Source: an uncultured Clostridia bacterium (lineage in GTDB: Bacteria; Bacillota; Clostridia; Christensenellales; Aristaeellaceae). Taken from it: 64,000 nucleotides of DNA. The stretch's first letter is position 1. The number at the start of each line of letters is the position of its first letter. Shown here piece by piece: positions 48,478 to 56,949 of the stretch. The notes below the pieces were generated by a model. That model made no database searches, was not told the origin of the DNA, and saw nothing but the letters and a program-made list of their open reading frames with translations. The translations under genes and the position numbers were made by a program. The DNA lies in contig CAKTZR010000008.1 of assembly GCA_934636105.1 (NCBI GenBank), forward strand, positions 1 through 64,000, given 5' to 3'.

Positions 48478-49920
48478 TCAATATGCCTTTGCGAAATAGA
48501 TGACCTTCTTCGCCGGCTTGCCGCAGCAGACGCAGGTATCGCCGATGGGCGTCTGGTCAAACGGCATGCAGCGGGAAGACGCGCTGAAACGATCCTTAAT
48601 CTCGTCCTCGCAGGCCTGATCGCCGCACCACATGGCCTTGGCATAGCCGCCGTCCACCTGCTTGCCCAGCTCCTCCATGTTATGCACGTCGGCGGTGTGC
48701 GCGTCGCGGAACGCGCGGGCAATTTCGAACATGTTGGTCTGAATCGCGTCCAGCATCGCCTTGATTTCGCCCTCAAGGCCCTCGATATCCAGCGGCGCCT
48801 TCTCGAAGGTATCGCGGCGCACGCTCATCACCTTGCCCTCGGCCAGATCGCGCGGGCCAACCTCGACGCGAACCGGAACGCCCTTGAGCTCCCACTCGTT
48901 GAACTTCCAGCCCGGTGTCACGTTGTCGCGGTCGTCAAACTTCACGCGCAGACCGGCGGCGGTCAGCTTGTCGGCGACAGCCTTCGCGCCCTCCAGCACG
49001 CCTTCCTTGTGCGCGGCGACCGGAACGACGACCACCTGATACGGGGCGATCATCGGCGGCAGTTTCAGGCCGCGCTCGTCGCCGTGGGTCATGATGATCG
49101 CGCCGATGAGGCGGGTGCTGGTGCCCCAGCTCGTCTCGTGCGCATATTTCTGCGTGCCGTCCTTATCCAGATATTTGATTTCAAACGGCTCGGAGAAGTT
49201 CGTGCCGAAGTTGTGGCTCGTGCCGCTCTGGAGCGCCTTGCCATCCTGCATCATCGCTTCGATGGAATACGTCGCGCGCGCGCCGGCAAACTTTTCCTTG
49301 TCGCTCTTCTGGCCGCAGTAGACCGGAATCGCAAGGTTCTTTTCGCAGAAATCGCGATACACGCCGAGCATCTGCATCGTCTCCTCCTGCGCCTCCTCGG
49401 CGGTGGCGTGGACGGTGTGGCCCTCCTGCCAGAGGAACTCGGCCGTGCGCAGGAACGGACGGGTCGTCTTCTCCCAGCGCATGACGGAGCACCACTGATT
49501 GTATTTGAGCGGCAGGTCGCGCCAGCTCTGCACCCACTTCGCGTACATCGTGCAGAAAATCGTCTCGCTCGTCGGGCGGATCGCCAGGCGCTCGGTCAGC
49601 GGCTCGGTGCCGCCCTGCGTGACCCACGCCACTTCCGGCGCGAAGCCCTCGACGTGATCCGCTTCCTTGAGCAGCAGGCTTTCCGGAATGAGCATCGGCA
49701 TGCTCACGTTTTGATGGCCGGTGCGCTTAAATTCCGCGTCCATCTGCTGCTGAATCAGCTCCCAAATGCGATAGCCGTAGGGCTTGATGGCCATGCAGCC
49801 GCGGACGGGGGTGTAATCCATCAAATCGGCCAGACGCACCACGTCGGTGTACCACTGGGAGAAATCCTCGCTGCGCGGGGTGATGTGCTGAACGAACTCC
49901 TGCTGATTTTTCTTCGCCAT
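48478..49920 (-). CDS. proS: Prolyl-tRNA synthetase, archaeal/eukaryal-type (ProS type 3)
   Basis: This 480-aa class II synthetase charges tRNA-Pro. It lacks the editing insertion of the long bacterial form and has the C-terminal extension with Cys pair CVCCGKPAKKVIYFAKAY ending in Tyr, as in archaeal-type ProRS. Class II motifs are seen in TSETIFCTMYAKWVQSWRDL and MRWEKTTRPFLRTAEFLWQE. The start MAKKNQQEFV at 49920 has a purine-rich site upstream; the longer frame lies in the T-box leader. It is controlled by that T-box. Confidence 0.95.
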   Translation of the reverse strand: MAKKNQQEFVQHITPRSEDFSQWYTDVVRLADLMDYTPVRGCMAIKPYGYRIWELIQQQMDAEFKRTGHQNVSMPMLIPESLLLKEADHVEGFAPEVAWVTQGGTEPLTERLAIRPTSETIFCTMYAKWVQSWRDLPLKYNQWCSVMRWEKTTRPFLRTAEFLWQEGHTVHATAEEAQEETMQMLGVYRDFCEKNLAIPVYCGQKSDKEKFAGARATYSIEAMMQDGKALQSGTSHNFGTNFSEPFEIKYLDKDGTQKYAHETSWGTSTRLIGAIIMTHGDERGLKLPPMIAPYQVVVVPVAAHKEGVLEGAKAVADKLTAAGLRVKFDDRDNVTPGWKFNEWELKGVPVRVEVGPRDLAEGKVMSVRRDTFEKAPLDIEGLEGEIKAMLDAIQTNMFEIARAFRDAHTADVHNMEELGKQVDGGYAKAMWCGDQACEDEIKDRFSASSRCMPFDQTPIGDTCVCCGKPAKKVIYFAKAY

Positions 49921-49953
49921 GTTTTTTTCCTCACTTCTATGTTGGGCATCCAC

Positions 49954-50190
49954 AAAAAAACGCTCCGCCCCATCACTGGGACGAAGCGCATTGCTTCGCG
50001 GTACCACCCGGTTTGGCGCTTTCCGCGCCCTGCTTAAACCCCTTATCGCGGGGAAAACGGCGGCGTTCTTGGCGCCGCGGCTGATGGGGTTCGGAGCCTT
50101 GAACGCGCAATCCTGCCCGGCCTTGCAGCAAATGGCCCGGCTCTCTAAAAAGAAGCCTGCGTTCCGCTTTCCCCGTTATCGCCTGATATC
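49954..50190 (-). promoter_or_regulatory. T-box riboswitch controlling proS, CCC specifier
   Basis: The leader has the T-box sequence GGGTGGTACCGCG (50009-49997), whose UGGU would pair with the tRNA acceptor end, stem I with the AGAGAG element (near 50150), and a terminator CGCTTCGTCCC...GGGGCGGAGCG followed by TTTTTTT (49988-49954). In the pattern GAAC-NNN-A of the specifier loop, the triplet is CCC (50088-50086), a proline codon, matching the proS gene. Uncharged tRNA-Pro would stabilise the antiterminator. Confidence 0.93.
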
Positions 50191-50196
50191 GCCTTT

Positions 50197-50225
50197 ATTA
50201 TAAGCAAAAAAACAAGCGCTGTCAA
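50197..50225 (-). promoter_or_regulatory. Promoter of the T-box-proS transcript
   Basis: A perfect TTGACA (50225-50220) and perfect TATAAT (50202-50197) with a 17-bp spacer. Transcription would start near 50190, giving a leader of about 270 nt with the T-box. Confidence 0.92.
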
Positions 50226-50243
50226 GCCTTGTTTCGCTCGTGT

Positions 50244-50492
50244 TCACGCGCCCAGCAATCGGCTGAGCGTGCAGACGGCCTGCGCCTCGTCCGGTCCTTC
50301 GGCAAGGATCGTCACGGCCTGCCCGTCGCGCAGGTCGGCGGAAAGCACGCCCATCAGCGATTTGGCGTTGACCGTCAGATTCTGCTTTTTAATCAGCACG
50401 CGGCTTTCAAAATCGCTCATTCTGTGCGCAATATCGGCGGCCTGCCGGGTCATCATGTCCTTTTGAATCGCAACCTTAATCGTCAGTTCCAT
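50244..50492 (-). CDS. HPr-like protein lacking the phosphorylatable His (Crh-like)
   Basis: This 82-aa protein has the HPr fold: MELTIKVAIQKDMMTRQAAD aligns with the HPr active-site region, but the His of LHARPA is Met14 (MMTRQA), so it cannot carry PTS phosphate. NAKSLMGVLS keeps Ser45, the regulatory Ser phosphorylated by HPr kinase. Bacillus Crh also lacks the His (it has Gln) and follows whiA. The start overlaps the whiA stop by 17 bp. The likely role is catabolite signalling, if an HPr kinase exists. Confidence 0.85.
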   Translation of the reverse strand: MELTIKVAIQKDMMTRQAADIAHRMSDFESRVLIKKQNLTVNAKSLMGVLSADLRDGQAVTILAEGPDEAQAVCTLSRLLGA

Positions 50493-51444
50493 CGTGCTTC
50501 CCTTTCTCGGCGGTTTCCGCCGGCTTTTCCAATTCCTTGGCCATGGCTTCCAGCTTGCGGAGCCTGTGGTTCACGCCGCTCTTGCCGACCGGCGGATCGC
50601 ACAGCCTGCCCAGCTCCTCCAGCGACATCTCCGGATGCGCCAGCCGAAGCTCCGCCGTCTCCCGAAGCAGGGGCGGCAGGCTCTCCCGCCCGCAGGCCGT
50701 CAGCACGCGCTCGATGGCCTGCGCCTGTCTGGAAGCCGCCGTCACCGCGCGCTGCACGTTGGCGCTGTCGCAGTTGACGGCGCGGTTGGCGTTGTTGCGC
50801 AGTTCCTTGCGGATATAAGCGTCCTCCATCGCGAACCGGGCGCTCTGCGCGCCGAAGATGCTGAGCATATCCGTGATTTCGCTCTGCCCCTTGAGATAGA
50901 CCAGCGTCATCGCGCGGCGTTTGGCCAGGTGCGCGCTGAGCGAAAACCGCGCAATCAGCCTTTGCAGCGCTGCCGCGAAGGCTTCATCTTCCAGCACAAA
51001 TTCCAGATGATATTCCTTTTCCGGATCCGTCACCGAGCCGCAAGCCAGAAACACGCCCCGCAGAAACGACATTCGGCAGCACTTGCGCACCGTGATTTCC
51101 CGCGGCACGCCGCGCCGCTGGCCCATCTCGATGCCGCAGCCCTCCAGCACAAAGGACGCCTCGCTTCCGCTGATTTCGATGCGGTAAGCGCTCCGCCCGC
51201 CCAACCGCGACCGCTTGAGCGTCACCAGCTGGGGCTGCACGTCGAAAACCTCGCGCAGAAGCCGGAACGCGCGCCGGGCGACGGCATTGTTTTCCGTTTC
51301 GATGGAGAGCCGCTTGTCGCCGCCGCCGCGATAGATAACCGAACCGGCGGCGCAGACAATGCCGCTCAATTCCGCCAGCAGGCAGCACACGCTGTCCGGC
51401 TCAAAACGGCAAAGCTCCTCTTTGGTCTGCGACGAATACGACAT
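50476..51444 (-). CDS. whiA: DNA-binding protein WhiA
   Basis: This 322-aa protein has an N-terminal LAGLIDADG-like domain (MSYSSQTKEELCRFEPDSVC, ELSGIVCAAGSV) and a C-terminal HTH (LRETAELRLAHPEMSLEELG, then KSGVNHRLRKLEAMAKELEK). WhiA controls sporulation in Streptomyces and chromosome segregation or division in Bacillus. The length is standard. The yvcJ and yvcK genes usually upstream are absent; yugP is there instead. It overlaps the Crh-like gene. Confidence 0.95.
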   Translation of the reverse strand: MSYSSQTKEELCRFEPDSVCCLLAELSGIVCAAGSVIYRGGGDKRLSIETENNAVARRAFRLLREVFDVQPQLVTLKRSRLGGRSAYRIEISGSEASFVLEGCGIEMGQRRGVPREITVRKCCRMSFLRGVFLACGSVTDPEKEYHLEFVLEDEAFAAALQRLIARFSLSAHLAKRRAMTLVYLKGQSEITDMLSIFGAQSARFAMEDAYIRKELRNNANRAVNCDSANVQRAVTAASRQAQAIERVLTACGRESLPPLLRETAELRLAHPEMSLEELGRLCDPPVGKSGVNHRLRKLEAMAKELEKPAETAEKGKHDGTDD

Positions 51445-51493
51445 GGCGGCGGAAATCCCCTTTCATCTAATCAGCGTCCGCCGCCGGAACCTG

Positions 51494-52183
51494 TTAATCC
51501 CTGCGGCGGTTGTTGCCCGCAATAAGCACCAGCCTGAGCAGCTGCAAGAGCGATTGCAGCGCGGCGGCGACATAAGTCAGCGCCGCGGCGGAAAGCACGG
51601 CCTTCACGCCGCGCACCTCGTTTTCCGGCAGATAGCCGCCTGCCAGCACCTGAACCGCGCGGCCGGAGGCGTTAAACTCCACCGGAAGCGTCACCACATA
51701 AAAGAGCACGGCCAGCGCAAAGCAGAAAATACCGATCTTCACCAGCGGCTCCCACGAGAGAATCAGGCCGAGCATAAACAGCGGAATCGACGCGCCGGAA
51801 CCGATGTTGGCAATCGGCACCATCGTCGAGCGGATGCGAAGCGGCGCGTAATCCTGCTCATCCTGAATGGCATGTCCCGCTTCATGCGCGGCCACGCCCA
51901 GCGCCGCGACGGAATCCGAGCCATAGACCTCGCTGGACAGGCGAAGCACGCCGTTTTCCGGGTCATAATGATCGGTCAGCTTGCCGGAAATACGCTCGAT
52001 GCGCACGTTTTCGCAGCCGTTGCTGTCCAAAATCTGCCGCGCCATCTCCGCGCCCGTCATCCGCGTGGAGGAAGACACCTTCGACCATTTGGAATATGTC
52101 GTCGAAACCTTGATTTGCGCATACAGCGCCACAATCGCGCCGATGAGAATCAGCCAATAGGTTGGATCATAATAATAGAACAT
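51494..52183 (-). CDS. Membrane zinc metallopeptidase (YugP family)
   Basis: This 229-aa YugP-family protein has an N-terminal TM, HEAGH at 100-104 as the zinc/catalytic motif, and further hydrophobic segments (IPLFMLGLILSWEPLVKIGI, FALAVLFYVVTLPVEFNASG). It is of standard length. GGAGG precedes the ATG. It is the first gene of the operon with whiA and the Crh-like gene. The substrate is unknown. Confidence 0.9.
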   Translation of the reverse strand: MFYYYDPTYWLILIGAIVALYAQIKVSTTYSKWSKVSSSTRMTGAEMARQILDSNGCENVRIERISGKLTDHYDPENGVLRLSSEVYGSDSVAALGVAAHEAGHAIQDEQDYAPLRIRSTMVPIANIGSGASIPLFMLGLILSWEPLVKIGIFCFALAVLFYVVTLPVEFNASGRAVQVLAGGYLPENEVRGVKAVLSAAALTYVAAALQSLLQLLRLVLIAGNNRRRD

Positions 52184-52256
52184 CGCGTACCTCCTGTCTG
52201 GTTTGAAACGCCATGTATATGCCGTTTATTTGAAAGCCTATGTCTTTCTAGCGTCT

Positions 52257-52285
52257 ATGATACGCGCTTTGAGGATTTCGCGCAA
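52257..52285 (-). promoter_or_regulatory. Promoter of the yugP-whiA-crh operon
   Basis: TTGCGC (52285-52280) and TATCAT (52262-52257) with a 17-bp spacer on the minus strand, about 65 nt before the yugP start. Confidence 0.7.
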
Positions 52286-52337
52286 GCCCTCCCGCATAAA
52301 AACCTGATTTTGCAGGCTGAATTGTCTATTTTTGCGC

Positions 52338-52370
52338 AAAAAGAAGCGGCTGACTTTCGCCGCCAGCCGC
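52338..52370 (-). terminator. Terminator of the exported-protein gene
   Basis: GCGGCTG pairs with CAGCCGC around an 11-nt loop, followed by TTCTTTTTG on the transcribed strand, 17 bp past the stop codon. Confidence 0.85.
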
Positions 52371-52386
52371 CTGCTTCACATCACGC

Positions 52387-52998
52387 TTATTTAATTGTGC
52401 AAGGGAAGACAGTTTTTACCAAAGAAAAATCATTTTCCAATGCTCCAGAAACCACATAATCATTATACATCTTCGTCAGTTTTTCCTTGTCAAAAATCAA
52501 AGATCCGTCTACTTTTCTATCTCCGTCTAAACGCATTTTCACCATGAAGTTATCCGAATCTATCATATCTCTTATAACCTGAATAGATTCTTCTGTTAAA
52601 ACCAGTGTAAAGTTTTCAAAAATTTTTCCATTTGAAACATCTGTATTTCGTTTAACTTCAAATGTATACCGTTTATCCGCCGGTTTCAAGATAACTTTAT
52701 CCGTAAAAATCCAATCTTCGCCCATATAAAGCAGCGATATTCTCATAAGAGGCGGCTGATTTTCAAGAATTTTTATATCAACCGAACCAAGTATAAGACC
52801 GTCATCATCTTCCCCTGCTCCCGCAACTACATTACCATCACTCGATGTAATCGTTCCCGTATCATCCATTTCATCAAACTCAACTTCATAATCTGGATTG
52901 TTTTCAAATACTGAAATGTCAAATTTCACTTCCGCCGCCGCAGTTGCCGCGCAGCAGCAAATCAGCACAGCCGCCAATCTCGCCATCCACTTTTTCAT
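52387..52998 (-). CDS. Hypothetical exported protein, AT-richer than neighbours
   Basis: This 203-aa protein has a signal peptide (MKKWMARLAAVLICCCAATA, cut near AAA-E). The mature part is acidic and beta-rich (ISVFENNPDYEVEFDEMDDT, then GLILGSVDIKILENQPPLMR). I do not recognise a family. Codon use is A/T-richer than the flanking genes, suggesting acquisition or relaxed selection. It has its own promoter and terminator and is divergent from an XRE regulator 180 bp away, which may control it. Confidence 0.75.
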   Translation of the reverse strand: MKKWMARLAAVLICCCAATAAAEVKFDISVFENNPDYEVEFDEMDDTGTITSSDGNVVAGAGEDDDGLILGSVDIKILENQPPLMRISLLYMGEDWIFTDKVILKPADKRYTFEVKRNTDVSNGKIFENFTLVLTEESIQVIRDMIDSDNFMVKMRLDGDRKVDGSLIFDKEKLTKMYNDYVVSGALENDFSLVKTVFPCTIK

Positions 52999-53084
52999 TT
53001 TCTTTTCCTCCGTTCATTTGCTTTCGTTTCCTTTTGACCCACCTGAGTAGCTTTTGCCCCTCCTTTGTCGATTTATTATCTACA

Positions 53085-53113
53085 ATTATACGCTTAATTC
53101 GATTATTTGTCTA
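53085..53113 (-). promoter_or_regulatory. Promoter of the exported-protein gene
   Basis: TAGACA (53113-53108) and perfect TATAAT (53090-53085) with a 17-bp spacer on the minus strand, in an AT-rich region shared with the divergent XRE gene. Confidence 0.75.
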
Positions 53114-53141
53114 CTTTTGAAGAAAAAATAAATTTTTAATC

Positions 53142-53147
53142 TATAAT
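53142..53147 (+). promoter_or_regulatory. Possible -10 box of the XRE gene
   Basis: A TATAAT at this point is preceded by TTGAAG with a 19-bp spacer, longer than optimal. It lies about 34 bp before the GTG start, in AT-rich DNA, and is a weak candidate for the divergent promoter. Confidence 0.4.
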
Positions 53148-53180
53148 TCATCCATAATATTCTTTCTGGGAGGGATGGTT

Positions 53181-53516
53181 GTGATCGGTGAACGGCTTTA
53201 TGACTTGCGCAAGGACGCAGGCATGACGCAGGATGAACTTGCCGATTTGCTGAAAATCAGCAAGCACTCCATTTCTGCCTACGAGCGCGACAAAAACGAA
53301 CCGCCGGACGCCATCAAAATCGCGATTGCGCGCTATTTCAATGTCACCGTTGATTACCTCGTCGGTTTAAGCGATAATCCTTCTCCATCGCAATCTGAAA
53401 ATACCTTTCATCTGCCCCCGCATTTTCCTCAAGAGTCGTTGTCAGAATTGAAAGACTTTGCCGAATACCTCACTTATAAAAAGACTTCTAGTTCCAACAT
53501 AAATCGACACTCATAA
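53181..53516 (+). CDS. XRE-family transcriptional regulator
   Basis: This 111-aa protein has a Cro/CI-type HTH at about 5-60: IGERLYDLRKDAGMTQDELA, then ISKHSISAYERDKNEPPDAI and VTVDYLVGLSDNP. The GTG at 53181 is preferred because GGGAGG lies 7 nt upstream; an in-frame ATG at 53175 is only one base from it. The C-terminal tail is Ser/Pro-rich without a known domain. It is divergent from the exported-protein gene and may regulate it. Confidence 0.85.
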   Translation: MIGERLYDLRKDAGMTQDELADLLKISKHSISAYERDKNEPPDAIKIAIARYFNVTVDYLVGLSDNPSPSQSENTFHLPPHFPQESLSELKDFAEYLTYKKTSSSNINRHS

Positions 53517-53520
53517 TCAA

Positions 53521-53556
53521 AACGAGGGTTGCGCCGCCATTCGCGCAATCCTCGTT
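53521..53556. terminator. Terminator hairpin between XRE and pyk
   Basis: AACGAGGGTTGCG pairs with CGCAATCCTCGTT (one mismatch). The plus strand continues TGCAATTATATTTT; the minus strand has CTCGTTTTG. It can serve the XRE gene and also the converging pyk transcript. Confidence 0.75.
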
Positions 53557-53629
53557 TGCAATTATATTTTCCATATATGATAAATACAGCGGAAAAGCCT
53601 CTGCCCCTCCGCCGTATCATTTCTTCTTT

Positions 53630-55399
53630 TTACGCCTTAATGCCGTTATAGATGAAGCCCTCGTCCGCATCGACGGTAATCATCATGCCGCTCTTGAGCA
53701 TGTGAACCGCCTGATAGGTGCGATCCATCATCATCGGAATGCCCATCGCCTGGCAGGCCACGGCCGCGTGGCACTCCGGGTTGGTGCTCTCCACGACGAC
53801 GGCGCTCGCGCGGCGCATGTAGGGCAGCATCTCGCTGGTGGTCATCTTGGTGACGATGACGTTGCCATCCTTGAAGTCGCTCTCCAGATCGCTGAGCGTG
53901 TTGACGGTGCAGACGTTGCCGCTCGCGCAGCCGCTGCCCACGCCGACGCCGCGCAGAAGCACGTTGCCGACGATATGCGCCTTAATCAGGTTGGTCGTGC
54001 CGGAAACGCCGGTCGGCACGCCCGCGGAGATGATGACCACGTCGCCGGTCTTAATCAGCCCGCTCTGCTGCGCCGCTTCCACGGCGGTGTTGATGAGTTC
54101 GTCGGTGTCGCCGCTCACGCCCATGTGCGCCGGCACAACGCCGTAGCTCAGGCCCAGCTGATGATACGCATGTTCGCTCGGGGTCGGGGCGATAATCGGG
54201 CAATCCGGGCGGAAGCGGGCAACCATGCGCGCCGTCGTGCCGGAGTTGCTCGGCGTGATGATGGCGTTCGCATTGAGGTCGCGCGCCATCTGGCAGCAGG
54301 AATAGGAAACCGCGTTCGCCACCGTGCGGACCGTCGCGTTGCGCACAGCCTCCTGCTGGAGCAGCTGGGTGTTGTCGTTCAGCTGATGCGCCTCGATGTA
54401 AGTCGCGATGCGCACCATCGTGCCGACGGCCTCAATCGGGTACTTGCCCGCGGCGGTCTCGCCGGAGAGCATGATCGCGTCCGTGCCGTCGATAATGGCG
54501 TTGGCCACGTCGCTGGCTTCCGCGCGGGTCGGGCGCGGGTTGCGGATCATGGAATCGAGCATCTGCGTCGCGGTGATGACCGGCTTAGCCGCCACGTTGC
54601 ACTTGTGGATGAACTGCTTCTGGAGAACCGGCACTTCTTCCATATCGACTTCCACGCCCAAGTCGCCGCGCGCGACCATGATGCCGTCGGAAACCTTGAG
54701 GATTTCGTCGAAATTGTTCACGCCCATGCGGTTTTCAATCTTGGAGAAAATCTGCACATGGCTGCCGCCGTTGTCGGCGCAGAGCTTGCGGATGGTCAGC
54801 ACGTCGCTGGGGCGGCAGACGAAGGACGCAGCAATGAGGTCGATGCCCTTTTCAATGCCGAAGATGATGTCGCTGCGATCCTTTTCGCCGATGGAGGGCA
54901 TCTGCAAATCGACGTCCGGCACGGAAATGCCCTTGCGGCCGCCGAGCACGCCGCCGTTGATGACGGTGCAGACGATGTCCGTGCCGTTCACGATCTGCTT
55001 CACGTCCAGCGCAATCAGGCCGTCGTCAATCAGAACGCGCGTGCCGGGATGCACCAGCTCGACCATCTTCGGATACGTGATGGAAACCTGCGTTTCGTCA
55101 CCCTCGATGTCGCGGCTGGTCAGGATGAACTCCTGCCCGGCCTGGAGCGTCACCTTGTCGCCCTTGAGCGTCTTGGTGCGCACCTCCGGGCCCTTGGTAT
55201 CGAGCATGATGGCAACCGGGATATTCTTTTCCGCGCGCAGACGCTTGATGCGGTCGATGCGCGCGCCCTGCTCCTCATAGGAACCGTGAGACATATTCAG
55301 ACGGCACACGTTCATGCCCGCGTCCATCAGCTTGGAGATCATCTCCTCGCTGTCGCTGGCCGGGCCGAGCGTACACACGATTTTCGTCTTTCTAATCAT
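53630..55399 (-). CDS. pyk: Pyruvate kinase with C-terminal PEP-utiliser-like domain
   Basis: This 589-aa enzyme makes pyruvate and ATP from PEP and ADP. MIRKTKIVCTLGPASDSEEM, LDTKGPEVRTKTL, and VARGDLGVEVDMEEVPVLQK with ATQMLDSMI are core motifs. The last 110 residues (from VLLRGVGVGSGCASGNVCTV) are the extra C-terminal domain of Bacillus-type PK, with HAAVACQAMGIP in place of the usual SHAAI block. The start at 55399 is the conserved one; 50 upstream codons in frame are not protein-like. Confidence 0.96.
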   Translation of the reverse strand: MIRKTKIVCTLGPASDSEEMISKLMDAGMNVCRLNMSHGSYEEQGARIDRIKRLRAEKNIPVAIMLDTKGPEVRTKTLKGDKVTLQAGQEFILTSRDIEGDETQVSITYPKMVELVHPGTRVLIDDGLIALDVKQIVNGTDIVCTVINGGVLGGRKGISVPDVDLQMPSIGEKDRSDIIFGIEKGIDLIAASFVCRPSDVLTIRKLCADNGGSHVQIFSKIENRMGVNNFDEILKVSDGIMVARGDLGVEVDMEEVPVLQKQFIHKCNVAAKPVITATQMLDSMIRNPRPTRAEASDVANAIIDGTDAIMLSGETAAGKYPIEAVGTMVRIATYIEAHQLNDNTQLLQQEAVRNATVRTVANAVSYSCCQMARDLNANAIITPSNSGTTARMVARFRPDCPIIAPTPSEHAYHQLGLSYGVVPAHMGVSGDTDELINTAVEAAQQSGLIKTGDVVIISAGVPTGVSGTTNLIKAHIVGNVLLRGVGVGSGCASGNVCTVNTLSDLESDFKDGNVIVTKMTTSEMLPYMRRASAVVVESTNPECHAAVACQAMGIPMMMDRTYQAVHMLKSGMMITVDADEGFIYNGIKA

Positions 55400-55472
55400 T
55401 AAATTTTTCCTCCTTGAACAGCCGCCGCTCCCCGACGGCCGGACGCACTTCTTTTTATTTGCAAACGTTCCT

Positions 55473-55501
55473 ATTCTACATGGAAAAACGCATGCTGTCA
55501 A
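55473..55501 (-). promoter_or_regulatory. Promoter of pyk
   Basis: Perfect TTGACA (55501-55496) and TAGAAT (55478-55473) with a 17-bp spacer, about 70 nt before the start codon. Confidence 0.88.
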
Positions 55502-55701
55502 CGTCCGCGGACGCTCCCGGTTTAAGTTATTTTCTTCACGAAAAGGCAAGTCTCATAAGGATTTTGGACGCTTGCAGGGCCGCGGCGCTGCCTTTGCTTC
55601 AAGCTTCGAAGCATAACTTTTACGGTGATTTTACGCGCCGAGCAGTTTTTCAGATTCGTTTTCTTTTAGCTGTACGATTCTAGCGTACAACTCATCCTCC
55701 G

Positions 55702-56925
55702 TCACTCGATCGCCCTGCACTCCATATAATACCGCTTCTCCGTCGCTTCGCCCATCGAGAACGTCTTTCTGGGCAGCACGCCGCCTGCGGCAATGGCCGG
55801 AAAGAGCGCGCGCTTATCCATCGCGCCGAGCAGCGCCGCCGTCGCGCCGTTTTGGGCAAGGCCCGCCGCATCCTCGTCGCCGTGGACATAATCCAGCGAC
55901 CAGCCGCTCTTTTCATTGCAGGCCTGATCGAGGTATTTTTGCAGCACATCCACCGGCAGGCGATCCCCGCGCCCGCTGATGGCGAAGCCGCGCCGCTTAT
56001 CGTCCTGCACGAGCGTCACCTCGCCGCCGTCCGTGAGCGTCATGCCGTGCGCGCGCAGATACAGTTCAAACCCGCTCTGCAAGCCGTCGATCTCTGCGCC
56101 GAAGATCACGCGGTGGATCGGCCTGAAAATCAGCGCCGGGCTGTGCAGATTGACCAGCTCGCAGAGCGCGAACCGTGCGGGATGGTTTTCCCGTTCCGCT
56201 TCGGAAAGCGTCGGCTTGATCTGCTCCCAGCAGGCCTTCGCCGTCGCCAGCGAATGATTGCCGTCGCCGACCGCGAGGAAGAAGCCGCCGCTCTCCTGCT
56301 GCATCCGCGCAATCAGGTCTGCCGTCTGCGCGGCCAGCTCCCCCTCGACGGCGAAGCCGCTGATGTGGCCGCCGCCAAGCATCAGCTCCGTGTCATAGAG
56401 CTTGGGCAGATTCATCTTAGCCAGCGGCTCAATCAGGCGCATGGCCGCGTCATCGACGAGCATCATCACATGCGGGCTTTCAATCGGCGCACCCTGACGA
56501 ATGCGCACGCGGGGCGGAATGCGCGAGAGGATCGTTCCCTCCGTCGCGCGGACGGGCGCAGATGTGCCGGGCGTGAAATCATACTGCTCCAAATCCAGCT
56601 TGCCGACCAGCCCAAGGCGTTCGCCGCTCTCGGTCGTGCGGCGGACGAGCACAAAGCCGTTTTGCACGCGCGTTTGCAGCACGCCGCGCTGCATGTAATC
56701 CGCCATCGCCCGCCGAATGCTTTCAATTCGCGCGTCTCCCTCGGCAAGATACACTTCGGGATAAACGATGTTCAGCGTGCTGGGCGCATCGCCGACAATC
56801 TGCGCCGCGCTTTGCCAATATGCCGGCTGGCTGGTGAACTGGTCGCAGGCGACGACCGCCCACTTTTCAAAATCCGCCGCCGCATCGGGCAAAAGAATAT
56901 CCGCCGGGAGAAAACAAGCCTGCAT
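55702..56925 (-). CDS. DUF1015 family protein
   Basis: This 407-aa protein matches DUF1015: FLPADILLPDAAADFEKWAV near the start and a core with FLAVGDGNHSLATAKACWEQ. Members often sit near serine/glyoxylate or phosphohydroxythreonine genes; function is not established. The start at MQACFLP has AAAGGA 9 nt upstream, better than an ATG three codons earlier. It is the third gene after ATP-grasp and radical SAM, with a 25-bp gap. Confidence 0.85.
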   Translation of the reverse strand: MQACFLPADILLPDAAADFEKWAVVACDQFTSQPAYWQSAAQIVGDAPSTLNIVYPEVYLAEGDARIESIRRAMADYMQRGVLQTRVQNGFVLVRRTTESGERLGLVGKLDLEQYDFTPGTSAPVRATEGTILSRIPPRVRIRQGAPIESPHVMMLVDDAAMRLIEPLAKMNLPKLYDTELMLGGGHISGFAVEGELAAQTADLIARMQQESGGFFLAVGDGNHSLATAKACWEQIKPTLSEAERENHPARFALCELVNLHSPALIFRPIHRVIFGAEIDGLQSGFELYLRAHGMTLTDGGEVTLVQDDKRRGFAISGRGDRLPVDVLQKYLDQACNEKSGWSLDYVHGDEDAAGLAQNGATAALLGAMDKRALFPAIAAGGVLPRKTFSMGEATEKRYYMECRAIE

Positions 56926-56949
56926 CCCGCTCATTCCTTTCGTACTTCT

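Noticed and set aside
48400..50037. 545-codon plus-strand frame opposite proS
   Set aside because: Shadow of proS with antisense-type composition.
52387..53516. Toxin-antitoxin pair with the XRE protein as antitoxin
   Set aside because: The partner is a 203-aa exported protein on the opposite strand, not a small cytoplasmic toxin in the same operon.
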